A stretch of DNA of 6,192 bases from Syntrophorhabdus sp. Lineage in GTDB: Bacteria; Desulfobacterota; BSN033; UBA1163. Below the pieces are notes generated by a model. The model was not told where the DNA came from and did no database searches. It worked only from the letters and a program-made list of their open reading frames with translations. Below, one piece after another: positions 1-5,259 of the stretch; the stretch's first letter is position 1, and each line of letters opens with the position of its first letter. The translations under genes and the position numbers were made by a program. The stretch spans positions 4,406-10,597 of the forward strand of contig DYHU01000041.1 of assembly GCA_020724025.1 (NCBI GenBank). The letters run 5' to 3'.

Positions 1-651
1 TTAACGAACAAACTCCAATACTTGTTCTACAGGCTTTCTGTCCTTCTGGGGAGACTCATCCGGGTAGCCCACGGCAATGAGGCAGACGAGCGCCATCTCC
101 GCCGGGACCTTTAATATCGTCTCGATCTCTTTCTTCGCCATGAGCGGAGAGGCAAGCCAGATTGCACCCAACCCCATCTGATGAAATGCCAATAGCATCG
201 TGGCAACCGCCGCAGAGGCGCTCTGAATCGCTGTGGGGGCCGTTCTTCGAAATCCCATGATCCGACTTGCTGTGGGATCAATAGGCTCTCTGGCCATCAA
301 TACCTTATCCATCACGCTTCGGTATTCACTAATAAAAATTCCTATGCAGACCGGTGCATTTCTGAAAAAGGAGGTATTCCTTTGGTACCGCTTTACGTCT
401 TCTTCCCACGACTTCGCCTCCGGCCAGGAGGCGATCGTATCGGCAGCGGCCTGGACGGCATCGGCCATCTCCTTTATGACCTCTTTATTCTTAACAACAA
501 TGAAACGCCATCCCTGGTAATTGCCCCCGTTAGGCGCCCAGGATGCTAATTCCACTGCCTTCTTCAGCAACTCATCCGGGACATCATCCTGTTTCCATCT
601 TCGAATAGAACGTCTACTTCTAATCAACCTTTCCAAAGTCTCGATATCCAT
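1..651 (-). CDS. Nitroreductase family FMN-dependent oxidoreductase
   Basis: This 216-residue protein has the usual length of a single-domain nitroreductase. Such proteins bind FMN as homodimers in the cytoplasm and transfer electrons from NAD(P)H to nitroaromatics, quinones or other acceptors; the true substrate cannot be read from sequence. Visible family marks are the N-terminal arginine-rich FMN phosphate motif (RSRRSIRRW, residues 11-19), the SWAPNGGNYQGWRF segment (37-50, with N44 and Q46 where family members carry the NxQ pair), GLGAIWLA (161-168) and the C-terminal VGYPDESPQKDRKPVEQ stretch (194-210). I chose the ATG at 649-651 because AGAGGTG lies 6 nt upstream of it; an in-frame ATG 13 codons earlier (688-690) has no ribosome binding site and would add residues that do not look like the family. 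The gene ends with TAA at the window edge and is complete. It lies 150 bp after the thioesterase gene, across a palindromic repeat, so co-transcription is uncertain. Confidence 0.9.
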   Translation of the reverse strand: MDIETLERLIRSRRSIRRWKQDDVPDELLKKAVELASWAPNGGNYQGWRFIVVKNKEVIKEMADAVQAAADTIASWPEAKSWEEDVKRYQRNTSFFRNAPVCIGIFISEYRSVMDKVLMAREPIDPTASRIMGFRRTAPTAIQSASAAVATMLLAFHQMGLGAIWLASPLMAKKEIETILKVPAEMALVCLIAVGYPDESPQKDRKPVEQVLEFVR

Positions 652-657
652 TGATCC

Positions 658-664
658 CACCTCT
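658..664 (-). promoter_or_regulatory. Ribosome binding site that sets the nitroreductase start
   Basis: On the minus strand AGAGGTG is followed by 6 nt and then the ATG at 651. The alternative upstream ATG at 690 has no purine-rich match before it, so this site decides the start. Confidence 0.6.
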
Positions 665-700
665 TTCTTATACAGAATGCCATTGATCACAGAAGAAAAC

Positions 701-757
701 GTCTGCGAAAGCAGGAATCCAGAAAAACATTGGATTCCGGGTCAGGCCCGGAATGAC
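701..757. repeat. Dispersed palindromic repeat, GGAATCCA / ATTCCGGG type
   Basis: GGAATCCA (714-721) is inverted as TGGATTCC (731-738). The second arm continues into ATTCCGGG (734-741), which is inverted as CCCGGAAT (747-754). The central TGGATTCC segment can therefore pair with either side, giving two alternative hairpins. The end reads GGAATGAC, a form common in dispersed intergenic repeats of uncultured bacteria (recalled, not searched). A small AATCTT/AAGATT stem (758-772) follows. No T-run follows any stem on the minus strand, so it is not a classic terminator for the thioesterase gene. Confidence 0.6.
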
Positions 758-801
758 AATCTTGAAAAGATTTGTGTCGTCATGTATAGATCAACTTCCA
801 T

Positions 802-1266
802 TTATCGGCTCGGAGGAAGATTCTCATATCCCTCGACACGGAGGTCAGAGACCACCATCATGGTGGTTGTTCCATGGGCGATTAAATTACCTTCTCCGTT
901 TCTGATATAGGCTTCTCCTAAGGCCAGGGTCTTGCCTTTTTTAATGCATCGGCCTTCCGCCACCAGCTTCCCCTCCTTGGCCGGAGCCAGATAGTTGATC
1001 TTCATCTCGACGGTCGTAAGCCCCATCTCATTCTCCACCTGTGGAAAGACCGCCCAGAAAGTGGCCGCATCGACAATCGAAGCGACCGCTCCTCCATGAA
1101 CAAAACCAAAAGGTTGGAGGTGCTTTTCCGCCAATTGGATTTCTAAAAGGGAAGTTCCCCAGTCAAGGTTCTTGATCTCCATGGAGAGGAGGGAAAAATA
1201 AGGAGACTGGTTGACAACCTTTGCCACTGCTTCTTTATATTTTGGGTTTAACTGAACTTCAGCCAT
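802..1266 (-). CDS. PaaI/YbgC-like hotdog-fold acyl-CoA thioesterase
   Basis: A 154-residue single hotdog domain, the normal length for the PaaI thioesterase family (DUF4442/4HBT group). These cytoplasmic enzymes hydrolyse acyl-CoA or aryl-CoA thioesters to the free acid and CoA, usually as tetramers. The signature is FGFVHGGAVASIVDAA (residues 53-68): the HGG at 57-59 starts the hotdog helix and D66 sits where the family carries its catalytic acidic residue. The following strands (TTVEMKINYLAPAKEGKLVAEG, 84-105, then AHGTTTMMVV, 130-139) fit the fold. The start codon overlaps the end of the GNAT gene by 8 bp, and its ribosome binding site (CGGAGGAG, 7 nt before the ATG) lies inside that gene, so the two are almost surely translated from one mRNA. 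Substrate is unknown; pairing with an acetyltransferase hints at acyl-CoA use but proves nothing. Confidence 0.88.
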   Translation of the reverse strand: MAEVQLNPKYKEAVAKVVNQSPYFSLLSMEIKNLDWGTSLLEIQLAEKHLQPFGFVHGGAVASIVDAATFWAVFPQVENEMGLTTVEMKINYLAPAKEGKLVAEGRCIKKGKTLALGEAYIRNGEGNLIAHGTTTMMVVSDLRVEGYENLPPSR

Positions 1267-1732
1267 CGACCATCTCCTCCGAATTATTTTTTTCCAAAAA
1301 GACTATCGTGAGATTCTCGTTCGCCTTGACGCTTTTGAAAGGTTGATATCCCAGCTTCTGATAGAGGTAAAGGTTTCGCTCACTCTTATGGCCCGTAAAT
1401 ATCTCGAATCTCTTCGCCTCCTTAAATATCTCTTCGATTCGATTCATGAGTTGCGTCCCCATCCCCCGGTTTTGAAAATCGGGATGAACGATAAGCCTGC
1501 CCACATAGCAGACCCCCTCTTTTATAAAGGCTCTCACAGAACCGATCATTTTTCCATCGATGAGGGCTTTGAGAAAAATTTGATTTTCAAAGTCTTTTTT
1601 GATCTCTTCCAGGGTTTGAGTTAATGGTGGAATCGTAAAATCATCATAAATCTCAGCCTCGCTTCTGTAGGCCAGTTTTTGAAGAGAAAGAACCTCCTCT
1701 GCATCATCGATGATTGCTTTTTCGATCATCAT
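1259..1732 (-). CDS. GNAT family N-acetyltransferase
   Basis: A 157-residue protein with a single GNAT domain, which transfers an acetyl group from acetyl-CoA to an amine on a small molecule or protein. Motif A is plain: RLIVHPDFQNRGMGTQLM (residues 79-96), containing the acetyl-CoA pyrophosphate loop Q87-N-R-G-M-G92. Motif B follows as NLYLYQKLGYQPF (120-132), with the conserved tyrosines and the LGY turn. The N-terminal region (residues 3-25, with DDAEEVLSLQKLAY) is the usual acceptor-side helix. The ATG at 1732 is preceded by AAAGG about 7 nt upstream; a second ATG directly follows and could also serve. The gene overlaps the thioesterase start by 8 bp and forms a two-gene unit with it. Its upstream region is a MITE-like repeat, so its promoter is either in that element or further upstream, before the ferredoxin gene. 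Substrate cannot be told from the sequence. Confidence 0.88.
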   Translation of the reverse strand: MMIEKAIIDDAEEVLSLQKLAYRSEAEIYDDFTIPPLTQTLEEIKKDFENQIFLKALIDGKMIGSVRAFIKEGVCYVGRLIVHPDFQNRGMGTQLMNRIEEIFKEAKRFEIFTGHKSERNLYLYQKLGYQPFKSVKANENLTIVFLEKNNSEEMVDG

Positions 1733-1752
1733 GCTTCAACCTTTCCTTAATC

Positions 1753-1938
1753 TATAGTGAACGACCTCGAAAAGTAGTCATTGCGAGGAGCGAAGCGACG
1801 TGGCAATCCCATGAGATTGCTTCACGGAGTTTACCCTGAGCCAATTAACGAGATTCTTCGCTTCGCTCAGAATGACAAGAGGCGAAGGGTTCGCAATGAC
1901 ACATGGTGGATGTCAACTTATTTAAGTCGTTCACTATA
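1753..1938. mobile_element. MITE-like element with 13-bp perfect terminal inverted repeats
   Basis: TATAGTGAACGAC (1753-1765) is matched exactly in inverted form by GTCGTTCACTATA (1926-1938). Both ends carry TA at the outer edge, which fits TA target-site duplication as used by IS630/Tc1-mariner elements; the end sequence resembles IS630-type ends, a judgement from memory. There is no transposase, so this would be a non-autonomous element. Its interior is itself repetitive: GTCATTGCGA (1777-1786) is inverted as TCGCAATGAC (1891-1900), and 1850-1876 reads like half of another dispersed palindrome ending CAGAATGAC. The right end overlaps the last codons and stop of the ferredoxin gene. Confidence 0.6.
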
Positions 1939-2860
1939 ATACCCGCACATCCAGAGGGATTCCTTTCTTTTCATCACGCACCAGAGACATGGCTTCATTG
2001 GGACACTGTCCAACGCAAACTCCACAACCCATACATTTCTCCCAATTTACTTTGGATGTTCCATTGAGCGAAAGGGCACTAAACGCACAGGCCTCCACAC
2101 AGGTCCCACAGGATACACAACTCGTTTCGTTCACCTTAGCTACATATCCAGATGAGACCAACATTGGAATGCTAAACTTGGTCATAGCATTAATTCCTCC
2201 ACAACAGCATTTGCAGCAATTGCAGATGATGTAAAACCGATCCAGCATAGCATCCTTAAACCAGGCAGAATGCAGGTGCCCACGTTTGTATTCGGCCTCC
2301 AGGATTTCAAGAGCTTCTTCCTGAGTGATACGGCGGGCGCTTTTTGGATTATGTTCAAAGAGAAAGTCTACAAAGGGCTGACCGATAACCATACATACCT
2401 GAGTGGGCTGGCAGGGATTGGCTTGGGCATGACGGCAAGCGCATTCGTAAACAGCCACATCAGGAGGCCCATTGAGCACCAAATTCCGAGCCATGGGATA
2501 TGGAATAATCTGCTCAATGTCTCGCAACGGAATATCTCTGTCGAGAGTGATGATGGCGTGAGCATGTTCTGGTGTGAGCACCTTTCCGTGATAGTGGTCG
2601 GACAGCCATGTCCTGGATCGTGGCCTTGGCCTTGGAGGAGGCGGAGGCAAACTGAAAAGCAATTTTACATATTGATTAGTCCAGCGAAGATAGATATAGG
2701 CATGCAAAAAACTGAAATTGAAGAATCGCTTTAATCCACCCCCTCGTAACAATCTCCATGTCGAAAGGCGTAAAGGCCGCCAGCGTTCTCCAAATAGCCA
2801 TAACACGAATATGCCAGCCAGAAGAACGCCGATGACAATAAAAATAACTGTTCCCAACAT
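1934..2860 (-). CDS. Membrane-anchored 4Fe-4S dicluster protein with extra cysteine clusters
   Basis: This 308-residue protein is probably an electron carrier or part of a membrane redox complex; its partner is unknown. Order of parts: a hydrophobic N-terminal segment (residues 3-23, one membrane span or uncleaved anchor) followed by many arginines, suggesting that the rest is cytoplasmic; a second aromatic, amphipathic stretch (47-71); a proline/arginine linker (72-83); a cysteine cluster CxCRx7Cx5C (C140, C142, C150, C156); HLH at 195-197; a dense CNCCKCCCGG cluster (C213, C215, C216, C218, C219, C220); then two ferredoxin motifs, C248/C251/C254/C258 and C276/C279/C282/C286. The last two should bind two [4Fe-4S] clusters. 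From memory, similar proteins with the same CxCR and CNCCxCCCG marks occur in sulfate-reducing and syntrophic Desulfobacterota, generally annotated only as 4Fe-4S binding. A near-perfect Shine-Dalgarno precedes the ATG. The stop TAG lies inside the terminal repeat of a MITE-like element, so the C-terminus may have been altered by insertion. Confidence 0.85.
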   Translation of the reverse strand: MLGTVIFIVIGVLLAGIFVLWLFGERWRPLRLSTWRLLRGGGLKRFFNFSFLHAYIYLRWTNQYVKLLFSLPPPPPRPRPRSRTWLSDHYHGKVLTPEHAHAIITLDRDIPLRDIEQIIPYPMARNLVLNGPPDVAVYECACRHAQANPCQPTQVCMVIGQPFVDFLFEHNPKSARRITQEEALEILEAEYKRGHLHSAWFKDAMLDRFYIICNCCKCCCGGINAMTKFSIPMLVSSGYVAKVNETSCVSCGTCVEACAFSALSLNGTSKVNWEKCMGCGVCVGQCPNEAMSLVRDEKKGIPLDVRVL

Positions 2861-2867
2861 CTTTAGC

Positions 2868-2877
2868 TCACCTCCTT
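2868..2877 (-). promoter_or_regulatory. Strong Shine-Dalgarno of the ferredoxin-like gene
   Basis: AAGGAGGTGA, a ten-base match to the 16S rRNA anti-Shine-Dalgarno, lies 7 nt before the ATG at 2860. It is the strongest ribosome binding site in the window and suggests efficient translation. Confidence 0.75.
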
Positions 2878-2907
2878 TGCCGGATGGTAATTGAGTATTT
2901 TCGTTTA

Positions 2908-2919
2908 CATCAATTGATG
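2908..2919. promoter_or_regulatory. Perfect 12-bp palindrome in the leader of the ferredoxin-like gene
   Basis: CATCAATTGATG is a perfect palindrome lying 15 bp downstream of the predicted -10 box and about 48 bp before the ATG. Its place near the start of the transcript fits an operator, but no known regulator site is recognised, and an AT-rich palindrome of this length may be chance. Confidence 0.3.
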
Positions 2920-2933
2920 ACAGTTCAATCAGG

Positions 2934-2963
2934 AGTTTACTAAAATTTGGTTCATTAAGTCAA
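2934..2963 (-). promoter_or_regulatory. Candidate sigma-70 promoter for the ferredoxin-like gene
   Basis: On the minus strand TTGACT (2958-2963) is separated by 18 bp from TAAACT (2934-2939), matching 5 of 6 and 4 of 6 consensus bases. It would give a leader of about 65-70 nt ending in the strong Shine-Dalgarno. It sits between the arms of an 11-bp inverted repeat (TTCAATCAGGA 2924-2934 and TCCTGATTGAA 2985-2995), the inner arm of which touches the -10 box. Confidence 0.4.
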
Positions 2964-2975
2964 CATGAAACAATC

Positions 2976-3118
2976 GGGTCCAAATCCTGATTGAAATAAT
3001 GGAAATCTTTTCCCATTCTGTCACTGCGAGGTCGTATCGACCGTGGCAATCTCATTAGAAAAGGCGAGATTCCTTCGTTTCACTCGCAATGACAATTTCC
3101 TAAATCGGGATTTGGGCC
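2976..3118. repeat. Nested palindromic repeat, related to the core of the MITE-like element
   Basis: The outer arms GGTCCAAATCCTGATT (2977-2992) and AATCGGGATTTGGGCC (3103-3118) pair at 14 of 16 positions, the two exceptions being G-T pairs on the plus strand. Inside them GTCACTGCGAG (3020-3030) is inverted as CTCGCAATGAC (3083-3093) with one mismatch. The inner unit shares GTCA(T/C)TGCGAGG and GTGGCAATC with the interior of the 1753-1938 element, so both carry members of the same dispersed family. Nothing coding was found in the 283-bp gap that holds this repeat, apart from the promoter region at its 2860 side. Confidence 0.65.
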
Positions 3119-3143
3119 AGGGATTGAAAATTAAAAAGAAATC

Positions 3144-4160
3144 TTAACCGGTTTTAAACCTCTGCGAGTAGCGGTGGGCGAGGTCAAAATATCGCCGGGC
3201 CCTTTTTAGGGCCTCTTTTTTTTCTTCTTCCAGGATATTCGGGTCATCGAGCCGGAAACTTTCCACTTTTCCCCGGACATAGGCCCGGTAGCATTTATAG
3301 AAATCCAGAATTTCCATTAACTCATGGTCTCCTGATTCCCCGATATACGCCTGGGTCAGATGTTCACCCAGGTCCTCCCTGCCGTGGTAATCGAGGTCCA
3401 TGCCCAAAAAGGCGATGTCCGCCGCCACATCCGTATATCGGAACCTCTCGTTGAATTCGATGCAGTCGAAGATGGAGATCTCCTCCCCCCAGAAGATGTG
3501 CTCCAGCCGGAGGTCTCCATGGCAATCCCTGATTCGATCGGCAGAGATCCTTCGATGAAACAGCTCCGCTCGCTCTTTGAAAAAACGGTTCGTCCGGTTC
3601 TTGATCTCTTCATAAACATCTTTGGGAATCGCACCATCAATAAATTTTTCCGTCTGCTCGAAATTTTCATCCGTATCCTGTTTAACCCGCTCCGGTCTTG
3701 CAAAGCTTTTGATCCGATCGTTTGTTTCGGCAGTGAAATAGAACCGGACCAATTTTTCTGAGATGGCCTCAATCATCCTGAAGGAAACTTCCTTTTTCTC
3801 AAGCAATCGATTCATGAGAAACGCCTCGGGTATCTGCTTCATCTTGACGGCATATTCGACTATCCTTCCCCTGCCATCCAGTACTATCTTGTTGCCTTCG
3901 TCCGTAATCTTGATCACTCCAAGATAGAGGGTCGGAGCAAGCCGACGGTTTAACGTCACTTCCTGCTCGCAGTAATGCTTCCTCTTCTCAAGAGAGGTAA
4001 AATCAAGGAAACCGAAATTGACCGGTTTCTTCACTTTGTAGGCATAGTTCCCTGTGAGAAAGACGAGGGAGATATGGGTCTCACTAAATCGTACTTCTCC
4101 GGGGTGATCGGGATAGATGGCAGGGTTAAGGAGCGCTTTCTTCAGGGACGGGATATCCAT
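3144..4160 (-). CDS. APH-fold kinase, COG2187 type (stand-alone)
   Basis: A 338-residue protein of the aminoglycoside phosphotransferase/protein-kinase-like fold. The N-lobe has TGNYAYKVKKPVNFGFLDF (36-54), with a lysine (K42, K44 or K45) placed for ATP binding, and YCEQEVTLNRRLAP (63-76), where E66 or E68 could be the helix-C glutamate. The C-lobe carries the Brenner-type catalytic loop DCHGDLRLEHIFW (212-224; catalytic D216, H214, H221) and the metal-binding IFDCIEFN (230-237; D232), followed by DVAADIAFLGMDLDY (244-258). All catalytic positions are intact. In many bacteria this domain is the N-terminal half of a fusion with a COG0645 P-loop domain; here the P-loop partner is the separate gene just upstream, 179 bp away across repeats. 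The ATG at 4160 has only a weak AGG before it. The phosphate acceptor is unknown; resistance to aminoglycosides should not be assumed. Confidence 0.85.
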   Translation of the reverse strand: MDIPSLKKALLNPAIYPDHPGEVRFSETHISLVFLTGNYAYKVKKPVNFGFLDFTSLEKRKHYCEQEVTLNRRLAPTLYLGVIKITDEGNKIVLDGRGRIVEYAVKMKQIPEAFLMNRLLEKKEVSFRMIEAISEKLVRFYFTAETNDRIKSFARPERVKQDTDENFEQTEKFIDGAIPKDVYEEIKNRTNRFFKERAELFHRRISADRIRDCHGDLRLEHIFWGEEISIFDCIEFNERFRYTDVAADIAFLGMDLDYHGREDLGEHLTQAYIGESGDHELMEILDFYKCYRAYVRGKVESFRLDDPNILEEEKKEALKRARRYFDLAHRYSQRFKTG

Positions 4161-4170
4161 AATGAACCTG

Positions 4171-4333
4171 GTTCAATGTCAAATGGCAAAGTCCAAATTT
4201 CAAATCAAATCCAAAGCCCAAATGTCAAATCCCCCACCTCCACCTTTTTTTAAGGGGGGCATCATGGACCGTTTTTGAAATTGGAATTTGACATTCATTT
4301 GGCATTTGAATTTTGACATTTGGAATTCATTTG
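4171..4333. repeat. Composite repeat: CAAAT arm, C/G-rich core, ATTTG arm
   Basis: The left arm has six CAAAT words (4180, 4194, 4201, 4206, 4219 and 4226 as start positions). The right arm has five ATTTG words (4286, 4297, 4304, 4318, 4329), so the arms form a loose inverted repeat. The core starts CCCCCACCT (4231-4239) and ends AAGGGGGGC (4252-4260). It separates the two kinase genes; no open frame or promoter was recognised within it. Confidence 0.6.
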
Positions 4334-4339
4334 TCATCG

Positions 4340-4945
4340 TCATCTCTTTTCGATTTTTCTGATCTTCCAGTCCGGAGCGGTGTTATATTCCGTGTCGATG
4401 GTGAGGTGAATGATGGACAATCCCTGAACCTTCCTTTTCAAATCGTCAATATCAATGGGTTGAAAAATCGCTTTATTATTCAGATAGGCCTCCCGGGTCA
4501 GGGCATTTGATTCGTAATTCTCTTTCGTTCTTTTCAGAATCCTTTCAATCGATTTTTCCTCCGTGCAGGCACACTCTGCAATCACAAAGGGTCGATGGGC
4601 CTTCTCCGCAATCTCCGCAGCCCGCGCTCTCAGTTCCTGGGAGATGAAGGTGGCATCCAGAATCAGTCCCTCCTGACTCTTTTCCAGGGCATCCTTTGCC
4701 AGTCGAAACATCTCCTCGTAAACCTTTCTCCTGTTCTCGGGACTGGAGGCCACTTTATTATCAAAGATATCCTGCCCTTTCAGAACCTCCAGACGGATCA
4801 TATCGGATCGGAGGATCTGAAATCCTTTCATCTTTGCGATCTCTTCGGTCACCGGACTTTTCCAGCTCCCCGGAAGACCCACGGAAATCAGCACAGAATC
4901 CTTTGGGACCTCGGATTCAATCACCTCTGCAAAAACTCTTTCCAT
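4340..4945 (-). CDS. P-loop (AAA-type) kinase, COG0645 type, with altered Walker A
   Basis: A 201-residue P-loop NTPase that probably phosphorylates a small molecule or works with the APH-fold kinase encoded next. The Walker A region is VGLPGSWKSPVT (22-33): the usual GLPGSGKST is changed so that a tryptophan (W28) replaces the glycine before K29, and S30 follows. Next come RSDMIRLEVL (46-55), as in this family's substrate-binding segment, a DNKVASSPENRRKVYEEMFRLA helix (62-83), a hydrophobic strand ending in acid (GLILDATF, 93-100, D97; Walker B-like), and a lid region with arginines (SIERILKRTKEN, 132-143). The length fits a free-standing COG0645 domain. A GAGGAGG site lies 6 nt before the ATG. 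It precedes the APH-fold gene on the same strand. Whether W28 permits normal ATP binding is not known; from memory some close relatives also have it. Annotation as adenylylsulfate kinase would be unsafe. Confidence 0.8.
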   Translation of the reverse strand: MERVFAEVIESEVPKDSVLISVGLPGSWKSPVTEEIAKMKGFQILRSDMIRLEVLKGQDIFDNKVASSPENRRKVYEEMFRLAKDALEKSQEGLILDATFISQELRARAAEIAEKAHRPFVIAECACTEEKSIERILKRTKENYESNALTREAYLNNKAIFQPIDIDDLKRKVQGLSIIHLTIDTEYNTAPDWKIRKIEKR

Positions 4946-4984
4946 TTAAAACCTCCTCATTGAATAATCAATCACCAAATACCA

Positions 4985-5006
4985 ACCTGCCTGCCGGCAG
5001 GCAGGT
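4985..5006. repeat. Perfect 22-bp palindrome (CCTGCCTGCCGGCAGG type)
   Basis: Each half is ACCTGCCTGCC or its exact complement, with no loop. The word CTGCCGGCAG lies at the centre. Such G/C palindromes recur in genomes of uncultured bacteria (recalled); as a single copy here its role cannot be judged. Confidence 0.7.
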
Positions 5007-5072
5007 AACCCAATAATAACCAATATTCAAACGTTTTGGTCATGGGGTATTTGAATTACCTTGAAAATGCCC

Positions 5073-5127
5073 CCTATTATCCCCCTCTCCCCCGGCGGGA
5101 GAGGGCGAGGGTGAGGGGGATAATAGG
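5073..5127. repeat. Double-stem palindrome with 15-bp perfect outer arms
   Basis: CCTATTATCCCCCTC (5073-5087) is inverted exactly as GAGGGGGATAATAGG (5113-5127). Inside, CCCTCTCCC (5083-5091) is inverted as GGGAGAGGG (5097-5105) with a 5-nt loop. The two stems overlap at 5083-5087 and so are alternatives. The CCCTCTCCC...GAGAGGG...GTGAGGGGG pattern is a common dispersed intergenic repeat (recalled). Confidence 0.7.
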
Positions 5128-5146
5128 ATGCCCACCCCCACCTTAA

Positions 5147-5169
5147 TCCTCCCCCGTCAAGGGGGAGGA
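5147..5169. repeat. C-rich/G-rich hairpin
   Basis: TCCTCCCCC (5147-5155) pairs with GGGGGAGGA (5161-5169) around the loop GTCAA. It is very stable, but neither strand has a T-run after the stem, so it is listed as a repeat and not as an intrinsic terminator. Confidence 0.6.
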
Positions 5170-5184
5170 GGATACAATGTAAAC

Positions 5185-5217
5185 TTCATGGTTCGCGGGT
5201 GACGAACCCATCATGAA
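5185..5217. repeat. TTCATG...CATGAA palindrome downstream of the phosphatase gene
   Basis: TTCATGGTTCG (5185-5195) pairs with CGAACC (5203-5208) and CATGAA (5212-5217), with a 3-nt bulge. It lies about 45 bp beyond the stop of the phosphatase gene and could fold in its 3' untranslated RNA, but there is no T-run after it on the minus strand. Confidence 0.5.
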
Positions 5218-5259
5218 AAATTTATTTGGAATTTGGTTATTGGAATTTTTTATATCTTA

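Larger units (their letters stand above)
4961..5250. repeat. Mosaic of nested palindromic repeats filling a 314-bp gap
   Basis: The gap between the phosphatase and P-loop kinase genes has no recognisable gene or convincing promoter. Outer arms have CCAAAT/ATTTGG words, including AATAACCAA (5015-5023) inverted as TTGGTTATT (5233-5241). Inside lie four distinct palindromes, listed separately. The segment CCCCCACCT (5135-5143) through AAGGGGG (5159-5165) resembles the core of the repeat at 4231-4260, and ATTTGGAATT occurs in both gaps (4318-4327, 5224-5233). Confidence 0.6.

Noticed and set aside
652..690. Longer nitroreductase start at the ATG at 690
   Set aside because: There is no ribosome binding site before it, whereas AGAGGTG stands 6 nt before the ATG at 651, and the 13 extra residues do not resemble the family N-terminus.
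1911..1916. TTGACA on the minus strand inside the MITE-like end as a promoter for the GNAT gene
   Set aside because: At spacings of 16-18 bp the following hexamers (GCGAAC, CGAACC, GAACCC) do not resemble a -10 box; the TTGACA is more likely just part of the element end.
2270..2734. Plus-strand open frame opposite the ferredoxin-like gene
   Set aside because: The minus strand encodes a protein with clear cysteine motifs and a strong Shine-Dalgarno; the plus-strand translation has no recognisable domain and follows the antisense of those codons.
3130..3158. Terminator after the APH-fold gene (TTAAAACCGGTTAAG then a T-rich stretch on the minus strand)
   Set aside because: The possible stem is short, AT-rich and overlaps the stop codon, and the T-run is interrupted; support is too weak to list it.
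3356..3772. Open frames on both strands overlapping the APH-fold gene
   Set aside because: They are antisense or out-of-frame readings of a gene with intact catalytic motifs and have no domain of their own.
3144..4160. Aminoglycoside resistance gene
   Set aside because: The fold is shared, but the sequence belongs to the COG2187 type usually paired with COG0645, not to known resistance enzymes, and nothing nearby suggests a resistance cassette.
4180..4333. CRISPR array or replication iterons, from the repeated CAAAT words
   Set aside because: The units are only five bases, spaced 5-14 bp apart, in inverted arms, with no constant repeat-spacer structure and no cas or replication gene nearby.
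5147..5169. Intrinsic terminator
   Set aside because: The stem is strong but no T-run follows on either strand; it fits the dispersed repeats better.
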